From positions 1 to 39,072 of the forward strand of contig CAOKAC010000012.1 of assembly GCA_948466345.1 (NCBI GenBank): DNA of 39,072 nucleotides. Reading direction: 5' to 3'. The notes below the pieces were generated by a model. The model saw only the letters and a list, made by a program, of their open reading frames with translations, ran no database searches and was not told the origin of the DNA. Of this stretch, positions 32,610-39,072 are shown piece by piece. Each line of letters starts with the position of its first letter. Position 1 is the stretch's first letter. This stretch comes from an uncultured Clostridia bacterium (GTDB lineage: Bacteria; Bacillota; Clostridia; Oscillospirales; CAG-272). Both the position numbers and the translations under genes were made by a program.

Positions 32610-34256
32610 ATGGAAGAAAGCAGTAACTTTATTCACAATTTTATAGATGAAGAAATCGCAGAAGGAAAATATGCCTATGGCGATATCGTCACACGATTTC
32701 CACCAGAACCGAACGGATATCTTCATATCGGTCATGCAAAGGCGCTAGTAATAGACTTTTCTACCGCAGAGAAATACGGCGGATATTGTAACCTGCGCTT
32801 TGACGATACCAATCCGGATAAAGAAGACACAGAATATGTTGACGCCATTCAGGAGGACATCCGCTGGCTTGGATATGAATGGAAAAATCTCTGCTATGGC
32901 AGCGAGTATTTTGACATTTGTTATGCGTATGCAACGCAGCTGATTGAAAAAGGAGCCGCGTATGTATGCGACTTAAACAAAGATGAAATGAAGGAATACC
33001 GGGGTACACTGACGCAGCCTGGCAAAGACAGTCCATATAGAAATCGTTCTATAGAAGAAAATCTGGATTTGTTTCGCCGGATGAAAGCAGGTGAATTTCC
33101 GGATGGAAGTCATACGCTCCGTGCAAAAATTGATATGGCATCCCCCAATATCAATATGCGGGATCCGGCAATTTACCGGATTCTTCATAAGTCCCATCAT
33201 CAGACAGCAGACAAATGGTGCATTTATCCAATGTATGACTTTGCACATCCTATTCAGGACGCCCTGGAAGGTGTAACGCATTCCTTGTGTTCTTTGGAAT
33301 ATGAGGATCACCGGCCATTGTATAATTGGGTAGTGGAGCAGTGTGGATTTTCCAAAAAGCCCAGGCAGATTGAATTTGCCAGGCTGAATCTTACCAATAC
33401 AGTCATGAGCAAGCGCTATCTGCGCAGTCTGGTGGAAGATAGTGTGGTAGATGGATGGGACGATCCCAGAATGCCCACCCTCTGCGGCCTGCGTCGCCGG
33501 GGATATACACCAGATGCTATTAAGAATTTTCTTACCCGTGCCGGAGTGGCCAAAACCAATTCCCTTATCGACTATGCACTTTTAGAATATTGCGTTCGGG
33601 AAGAGTTAAATGAACAGGCGCAGCGTCGTGTTGCTGTGCTGGATCCTGTCAAACTGATTATTGACAATTATCCGAAGGACAAAGAAGAAACCTTCACACT
33701 CCCCAATCATCCAGGAAATCCGGAGTTTGGAAGCAGAGAGGTACCTTTTTCTAAAGAATTGTGGATTGACCGAAGCGATTTCGCTCTAGTTCCTCCGCCA
33801 AAATTTTTCCGACTAAAACCGGATGGAGAAGTACGGTTGATGGGAGCCTATATTGTAAAATGCGGAGAAATTATTACCGACAACAATGGCAATGTTACAG
33901 AAATTCATTGTACTGCCGACCTGGAATCGGGGTGTGGTATGCCTGCAGACGGCCGCAAGATCAAAGGAACCATTCATTGGATCAGCGCCTGCCATGCGGC
34001 AGATATCACCGTCAAACTGTATGAGTCGCTCCTCACCCTCCAAAATCCAAGCGACATTCCGGAAGACAAAGAGTATGCTGATTTTATGAATGAAAACTCT
34101 GTTGTCACATTGACGGGCTGTAAAGCAGAACCGTCTCTAATTACAGATGAGAATACACATTTTCAGTTTGTACGAACAGGATATTTTGTGCGTGACTGTA
34201 AAACACCCAACGTCTATAACCGGACTGTCTCCTTGAAGGACAGCTTTAAACCATAA
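32610..34256 (+). CDS. glnS: Glutaminyl-tRNA synthetase
   Basis: This 548-residue protein is a GlnRS rather than a GluRS. It has RFPPEPNGYLHIGHAKA with HIGH at 39-42, LRFDDTNPDKED, YDFAHPIQDALEGVTHSLCSLE, and VMSKRYL (265-271) as the KMSKS loop. A two-part anticodon-binding beta-barrel domain follows (FTLPNHPGNPEFGSRE and ISACHAADITVKLYESL). Most Firmicutes make Gln-tRNA by GatCAB amidation. A bacterial GlnRS is thought to have been acquired from eukaryotes. The ATG at 32610 matches the family start; an in-frame TTG at 32583 overlapping the gltX stop is less likely. Coupling with gltX is close. Confidence 0.95.
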   Translation: MEESSNFIHNFIDEEIAEGKYAYGDIVTRFPPEPNGYLHIGHAKALVIDFSTAEKYGGYCNLRFDDTNPDKEDTEYVDAIQEDIRWLGYEWKNLCYGSEYFDICYAYATQLIEKGAAYVCDLNKDEMKEYRGTLTQPGKDSPYRNRSIEENLDLFRRMKAGEFPDGSHTLRAKIDMASPNINMRDPAIYRILHKSHHQTADKWCIYPMYDFAHPIQDALEGVTHSLCSLEYEDHRPLYNWVVEQCGFSKKPRQIEFARLNLTNTVMSKRYLRSLVEDSVVDGWDDPRMPTLCGLRRRGYTPDAIKNFLTRAGVAKTNSLIDYALLEYCVREELNEQAQRRVAVLDPVKLIIDNYPKDKEETFTLPNHPGNPEFGSREVPFSKELWIDRSDFALVPPPKFFRLKPDGEVRLMGAYIVKCGEIITDNNGNVTEIHCTADLESGCGMPADGRKIKGTIHWISACHAADITVKLYESLLTLQNPSDIPEDKEYADFMNENSVVTLTGCKAEPSLITDENTHFQFVRTGYFVRDCKTPNVYNRTVSLKDSFKP

Positions 34257-34282
34257 AAAAGCCGCCGTTAGGCGGTTTTTTT
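34255..34282 (+). terminator. Terminator after glnS
   Basis: A short stem (GCCGCC with GGCGG plus flanking A-T pairs) around a GTTA loop is followed by a run of seven T. It begins at the glnS stop codon. Confidence 0.85.
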
Positions 34283-34311
34283 ATTTAACCTGGCCATAAG
34301 ATGACCATGTT

Positions 34312-34355
34312 ATCCTTTATGATAAAGTTCCCAATAAGGGAAATTCATAAAGGAT
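34312..34355 (+). promoter_or_regulatory. Leader hairpin that includes the ribosome binding site of the RHS gene
   Basis: ATCCTTTAT (34312-34320) pairs perfectly with ATAAAGGAT (34347-34355). Inside, TTCCC (34328-34332) pairs with GGGAA (34338-34342). The right arm contains AAAGGA, the only Shine-Dalgarno candidate for the ATG at 34366. Folded, the RNA would hide it. No clear sigma-A promoter was found between the glnS terminator and this element; TATGAT at 34318-34323 has no matching -35. Confidence 0.6.
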
Positions 34356-34365
34356 ACAATTTTAT

Positions 34366-37300
34366 ATGGACAATTTACAAAAAGAAGAACTGTGCACACT
34401 ATCAGAAAAAGAAGCGCCTCCTATGTGGGAGGACATATCTGCAAGAGGTGCAAATCGAAAGGTCTATACAAAAGACGGCAGACTGAAAGAGGCTGTTTAT
34501 TTTGCCGGTCCCGTACATGTGCAAGCGGACGATGGTTCCTATCAGGAGCCATCTGCAATGCAGCTGGTATCGGAAGATACTTATTATCAAACTACACAAG
34601 GCAGCTTTCAGGCACAATTTAATCGAAAAGAAAACAACGACCAATTGATACGCTTGGAAAAGGATGGATGCATACTGACTGTTTCCGCGTTAGAGCGAGG
34701 ACGCAGAAAAGGCTGTATACCTGTTCCTAAGCTGCAGCAAAATGGAGAGCTCCTATATGAAAATATGTCTGCAGGAACAGACTATTGTTACTGTGTGGAA
34801 AGTGATCGTGTGAAGGAAAACATAGTAATTCGCGAGAAAAACTCCAATAATCGATATGGATTTATACTGGAAACAGAAGGATTGAAAATGCGTTTTGACG
34901 AACAGGAACGCACCCTTACTTTTTCCAGTCTGGAAAGCAGTGTCGATGTGTTTGTAATTCCTGCGCCTTTTATGAAAGATGCGGCAGGAAATTACAGCGA
35001 TGATGTTTATTATGAAGTACATCCTATAACCAATACGAGAAGTACCCTTGCTATTATTCCAGACAGTGACTGGCTGGGAGCAGAAGAGCGTACTTTTCCG
35101 GTAACCATTGATCCACAAATAGTATTGGCAGCAAATACCAGTATGTCTACCTATCAGTGGAAAAACGGAACCATGGCTGCCACAGGCGGTATCATTTCGG
35201 TCGGCGACGTTCAGCAGGGAAGCAATTGTTTTTCCGGTCGCATGTATATAAAATTGGATATACCACAAATTCCAGGCAATCCCAGAATCCAGAAAGCCAC
35301 ACTAGAACTTCGTCAGGCAAGAGTTTATGGAAGCGGAAACTTACATCTTTGCCTGTATCAAGTAAACGGCGATATTTTCCCTGGCACTTACACGCCAAGT
35401 ACAAGGGAGTCTATGTTGGATTGGGCAGCAAAACCGGGCCAGGGAAGCGCCGACTATTCTTTTGATATTACTGCCATTTACGACAGTATGCTTCGAGGGG
35501 AAACCTCCTACACGAATCTGGTACTTCGTGCAGAATATGAAAGCGGCGAAGGCTCAAATTATGCGGATATATATGGCGCATCCGGACCATATGCCCCCAA
35601 AATCACCGTAACATATGAAAACGGGTACTCCACAAATATGGCCTTAGGCACTACGCACGACTTGGGGGCCTTTGGCAGAGCTACAGTAGAGCTGCAAAGT
35701 GGGATGCTCTCTATAGAGTCACAAGATATGGAGTGGCTTGGAAATCGAATGCCCATATCAATCCGCCATACCTATTGCAGCGCCTTGGCGGGACAACAAT
35801 ATACAAATAATCCTGCAATCGATCTGCACACCGCAGATTTTCATGCCATGCACCTTGGAAAAGGATGGAGACTGAACTACATGCAAAGCGTTATGCCCCA
35901 AACCTTTCTGCATGAGGGCACACAGCGTAACGGATATGTGTACACGGACGAACTAGGCGCACAGGTATATCTAATTGAAAGCACAAAATTTTATTTTAAA
36001 CGGGAACCTGCTGTAGAAGAATGCGGGGAAACCTACTATTTGTATGAAGATCTGGACGACTTGGGATATTTGTATGATCCTGTAAAACAAGAAATCTATC
36101 ACTGTGCAGAAACATATATTTTTGACACTGCCGGTCGTCTCACTGCGATTCGGGATCAAAATGATAATACGGTGCAAATGGTTTACACAGCAGGAAAGCT
36201 AACTTCCATCATTGATGGCGCAGGTCGTATTTTTGAGTTGGACTGGGGGGCTCTTGGTACCCTTACATCCATCACCACCCCGGACGGAAAAAAGGTACAG
36301 TATCAATATACCAGAGATAATCTTACCAGCATAATTGCCCGTGACGGTACTATTACAAAGCTGGACTATATAGCAGACAGACTTACTGCAGTCAGCATGT
36401 ATGATGGAACCCATTCCTGGTATAAATACAAGGTAGTATATACATATGACAACGCCGGACGAATCCAGAAGGTGCAAGAGGTAGGACAGGGCGATGTTAA
36501 CGGCCAGAACGCTTTCTATACCTACAATATTGCATCCAGAAAAACAACGGTAAAAAATACCGTCGATAATGCAGAAAAAACAGAAAATGTGACTACCGTG
36601 TATACCTTCGACAACGATGGCTCCATACTCGGCAGCTTTGCATATGTAAATGGAGAAGACAAGGTACAGGTTACCCCATCTGGGTCCGGAATCAATCCTT
36701 ATATGAACGATATGCACTATGCTGCCGGAAGCTGCAACCTGCTGACGAACCACCGTTTTTCCAGCACAAGCGGATGGTCTCCTGTCAGCGGCGCATGTTC
36801 CAGCTTCAGCCGCTCCATTGTCACCAATCAAACGCTTGCGCCCTATGGACAGACTATGCTTTCTTTAATTTCTAATTCCAGAGAAGCCACGGGCGATGGC
36901 GTATATCAGTTAACCAATATGCTGGCTGCAGGGGAATATACCTTTTCTGTATTTTTACAGCTTCTGTCCGACACAAGCGGCTCCGTAAACGATACAGGCG
37001 TATTTTTACGTATAACAGACACGGCGGATAACATTCTTGCCGAAAGTGAACGGCTCACAAAGGCTGAAAGTGCCTTTATCCGTTTATTGCTTCCTTTCAC
37101 ATTGACCACCTCCCAGTCGATCAAGGTTTGGATTTGTACCAGAGGGAAGGCGTCTGTCTATGTAAACGCCCCGCAGCTTGAGAAAAATAGTTTCGCAGGC
37201 CCATATAATTTGATGGAAAACGGAGGCTTTGAAAGAACATATACCGGATGGACACGTACCTCGGGTGCATCCCATACCGCACTGGACAGCTTTACCGGCA

Positions 37301-37467
37301 AGGGTGCTCTACGTATTGCAGGCAATCTCACAAAAGACCAATATGCATATCAGAATATTCCTATAAAAACGGGAACAGGGGTGCGTGAAACCTTTACCCT
37401 GAGCGGATGGGCCAAAGCAGCTTCTCTTCCGAAAAAAGGCAGTCAACCGATCCCCGGTTTCAGTTAG
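34366..37467 (+). CDS. Large RHS/YD-repeat protein, upstream part (stops at a frameshift)
   Basis: This 1033-residue frame has no signal peptide. A basic N-terminal domain of unknown type (1-240) leads to a DNRLRE-like beta domain (about 246-410) and a linker domain beginning NMPISIRHTYCSA (about 465). YD-type repeats follow at about 584-710 (FDTAGRLTAI, YDNAGRIQKV). Two carbohydrate-binding-like jelly-roll modules come next: NLLTNHRFSSTSGW (about 790) and NLMENGGFERTYTGW (about 948). The frame ends at TAG inside the second module. The reading continues without loss in the -1 frame, so this is the front of one much longer gene. The family includes wall-associated and polymorphic-toxin proteins. 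Confidence 0.85.
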   Translation: MDNLQKEELCTLSEKEAPPMWEDISARGANRKVYTKDGRLKEAVYFAGPVHVQADDGSYQEPSAMQLVSEDTYYQTTQGSFQAQFNRKENNDQLIRLEKDGCILTVSALERGRRKGCIPVPKLQQNGELLYENMSAGTDYCYCVESDRVKENIVIREKNSNNRYGFILETEGLKMRFDEQERTLTFSSLESSVDVFVIPAPFMKDAAGNYSDDVYYEVHPITNTRSTLAIIPDSDWLGAEERTFPVTIDPQIVLAANTSMSTYQWKNGTMAATGGIISVGDVQQGSNCFSGRMYIKLDIPQIPGNPRIQKATLELRQARVYGSGNLHLCLYQVNGDIFPGTYTPSTRESMLDWAAKPGQGSADYSFDITAIYDSMLRGETSYTNLVLRAEYESGEGSNYADIYGASGPYAPKITVTYENGYSTNMALGTTHDLGAFGRATVELQSGMLSIESQDMEWLGNRMPISIRHTYCSALAGQQYTNNPAIDLHTADFHAMHLGKGWRLNYMQSVMPQTFLHEGTQRNGYVYTDELGAQVYLIESTKFYFKREPAVEECGETYYLYEDLDDLGYLYDPVKQEIYHCAETYIFDTAGRLTAIRDQNDNTVQMVYTAGKLTSIIDGAGRIFELDWGALGTLTSITTPDGKKVQYQYTRDNLTSIIARDGTITKLDYIADRLTAVSMYDGTHSWYKYKVVYTYDNAGRIQKVQEVGQGDVNGQNAFYTYNIASRKTTVKNTVDNAEKTENVTTVYTFDNDGSILGSFAYVNGEDKVQVTPSGSGINPYMNDMHYAAGSCNLLTNHRFSSTSGWSPVSGACSSFSRSIVTNQTLAPYGQTMLSLISNSREATGDGVYQLTNMLAAGEYTFSVFLQLLSDTSGSVNDTGVFLRITDTADNILAESERLTKAESAFIRLLLPFTLTTSQSIKVWICTRGKASVYVNAPQLEKNSFAGPYNLMENGGFERTYTGWTRTSGASHTALDSFTGKGALRIAGNLTKDQYAYQNIPIKTGTGVRETFTLSGWAKAASLPKKGSQPIPGFS
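37432..37437 (+). other. A6 tract: likely site of the -1 frameshift in the RHS gene
   Basis: The homologous reading passes from the upstream frame to the -1 frame near an A6 tract. With one extra A it would read LPKKRQSTDPRFQLAAKILY, which fits the jelly-roll module. The tract could be a sequencing error, a fixed mutation, or a slippery or phase-variable site. Confidence 0.65.
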
Positions 37468-39072
37468 CGGCAAAAATTCTTTACACAGATAACACCACCG
37501 AAGAATACACTGCAGACTTTTCTTCCAGTACAGACGAATGGCAGCCTGCTTCTGTTACTTTCGCGAAAGCAGCATATAAGGCAATCAACAAAATCCAGAT
37601 TTACTGCAGATACGCCTTTGAAAGCGGTTATGCTTTGTTTGACGATATACAGCTAATCCCCAACAGCTGTGAAACCGGCTTGCGGGCAGAAGATTTCTTC
37701 GTGGATACATCGAGGCCCGACCCCGACGAGGGGGAAGAAGAAATTCCAGAGGAGACTCCAGGATTTGAAGAAGTGCACGACTATTACGGCAACCCCATCA
37801 CGGATACCCAGTTCACCGACGGGGAATATGGTACCATTTACCGTTCCATGGAGTACAACGCAGACGATCCCTCCACATTAGCAAACGATGCGGGCAATGA
37901 TTTGATTGCAGAAACAGATCCCAGAGGCTATAAAACCTACTATGACGTCAATCCCTCCAATTCCCGTGCTGTATGTATTACAGACCGATGCGGTATCGGT
38001 ACGGAATATGGCTATGACAATGCTGGGAGAATCAATTCCATGTTTGTGTTTGGTGAGGATTCCACCCTTGCAGAGTTGGCGTATGACTATAACGCACACG
38101 GAAATATTGCTTCGATTCGCCGCGGAGACGGGCAGAATTATATAGAATATACAATGGATTATGACCGTTTCTACAAATTGTCTTCCATCGACATAACCAG
38201 CTACGGCAATTTGGTAGACCTGACATATAATAACAGCGGCAGACTGAAAACAATCACGTATCCGAGAGACGGACAGGTATCTTATGTGTACAACCGCTAT
38301 GGGCAAGTAATTTCCGAAACCTGGACGAAAAATAACGTGGTTACCGATAAGTATCGGTATGTGTATGGAGATAATAATCGTCTTTTACGATGTATTGACA
38401 TTACTAGGAAGATTGAGTATAATTATTATTATAAAGATAATTCCATTTATTCTATTGTAGAAAACGCTATAGAATTAGATCATAATGAAATTATTGTTTC
38501 GAGACTACCTATCCAAACAGTTTTATATAGTCGTAATATAAATGGTGAGCTTGTAAACAAAATTATAACAAATCAAACACAAAAACAGCAAATTTATACA
38601 TATTCTCTGAACGACCCTTCGACTATTACACTGCCTACCAGTGCTGTGTGCCACTCTAAATCAGACCACCTCGGCAGAAAAACCTTTGATGAAATCGAGT
38701 TGGGAAGCGGGTATCTGTCCCGGCAGTTTACCTATCTTGCCGGTAAAATCACCCCAGAGCACCAGGCATATGACAAGGTGAAATCGGCACCGACTACCAA
38801 TCTGGTAGACACCATCACCTACGCAGACGGACGGACTATCCGCTACCAGTACGACCCGGAAGAGCGGATCACTAAAGTGACAGACAGCGTGGAAGGCGTC
38901 ACTGCATATACCTACGATGCGCTGGGACAGCTGACCAGCGAAAAGAAAAACGGCATTACCACAGCTATCGTGAATGATGGAGCAGGGAACATCCTGTCCA
39001 AAGGCGGCAAAACATATACCTATGACAGCATGTATCCGGATTTGCTCACGTCCTATAACGGGGAGAGCATCT
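37438..39072 (+). CDS. RHS/YD-repeat protein, downstream part (open at window end)
   Basis: In the -1 frame the sequence is open from 37438 to the end of the window, about 545 residues. It completes the second carbohydrate-binding-like module (QLAAKILYTDNTTEEYTADF, FDDIQLIPNS) and passes an acidic linker (DEGEEEIPEE). It then carries many YD repeats, such as YDNAGRINSM, YNNSGRLKTI, YDPEERITKV and YDALGQLTSEKK. RHS repeats build a hollow beta shell that encloses a C-terminal toxin in other systems. The conserved core end and any toxin tip lie beyond 39072. It has no start of its own with a ribosome binding site; the ATG at 37848 is internal. Confidence 0.8.
38401..38580 (+). other. AT-rich patch inside the RHS repeats
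   Basis: By hand count 44 of these 180 bases are G or C (24%), against 34 of 60 (57%) at 38821-38880. The frame stays open, but the encoded sequence (rich in Asn, Ile, Tyr) has poor YD character. It appears to be a differently derived segment within the gene. Confidence 0.6.

Noticed and set aside
37431..37438. Canonical programmed -1 frameshift heptamer in the RHS gene
   Set aside because: In the zero frame the codons are CCG AAA AAA GGC, so the heptamer would be G AAA AAA rather than X XXY YYZ, and I see no clear downstream stimulator. Kept only as one possible explanation.
1..39072. CRISPR arrays, insertion sequences, prophage, tRNA or rRNA genes
   Set aside because: No regularly spaced direct repeats, transposase or integrase motifs, terminal repeats, tRNA cloverleaf or rRNA sequence were seen in genes or gaps.

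Overview
The window looks like a chromosomal segment of a spore-forming anaerobic member of the Clostridia (Firmicutes). Evidence: a sigma-K gene with a pro-sequence, a GerA/SpoVAF-type germination protein, a YunB-type sporulation protein, an AdhE C-terminus, GGAGG-like ribosome binding sites, and the Firmicute order rplU-prp-rpmA with an L27 that carries a Prp-cleavable N-terminus. A GlnRS gene beside a GluRS gene would fit an Oscillospirales-like lineage, but that placement is inference. I saw no prophage, insertion sequence, CRISPR array, tRNA or rRNA gene.

Layout. (1) 1-2507: the end of an adhE-type gene, an aminoglycoside-phosphotransferase-like kinase, and a GerA-family gene behind a candidate sigma-G promoter. 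(2) 2518-4056: a rhamnulokinase-type sugar kinase with its own promoter. (3) 4183-9807: a housekeeping run of prs, argS, yebC, lgt and folD. (4) 9814-10957: promoter, probable L21 leader, rplU, prp, rpmA and terminator. (5) 10968-13727: a broken CapA lipoprotein gene joined to the tail of a phosphodiester-glycosidase gene, then an unrecognised membrane-anchored protein and a PAP2 phosphatase. (6) 13743-15542: DUF378 and HAD genes on the minus strand, then sigK. (7) 15564-23058: a DUF512 radical SAM gene, der, plsY, a methyltransferase, a PHP-domain protein, an SDR dehydrogenase and a small lipoprotein. (8) 23065-26227, minus strand: a Crp/Fnr-type regulator followed by an ABC importer (binding protein, permease, ATPase), behind a promoter overlapped by a perfect 15-bp inverted repeat. 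(9) 26278-29477: a sugar nucleotidyltransferase, galE and galM. (10) 29458-34282: yunB on the minus strand, then a metallo-beta-lactamase-fold hydrolase, gltX and glnS. (11) 34312-39072: a very large RHS/YD-repeat protein gene that runs off the window.

Most of the window is conserved core genome. The accessory signals are three. The RHS gene has a leader hairpin that buries its Shine-Dalgarno sequence, a -1 frameshift at an A6 tract, and a 24% GC patch. The Crp/Fnr-ABC operon is probably autoregulated by a ligand I cannot name. The CapA/glycosidase junction is a visible deletion scar. No clear-cut new defence or mobile system is visible. The RHS locus, being cut by the window edge, is where one would look for a variable toxin tip and immunity gene.
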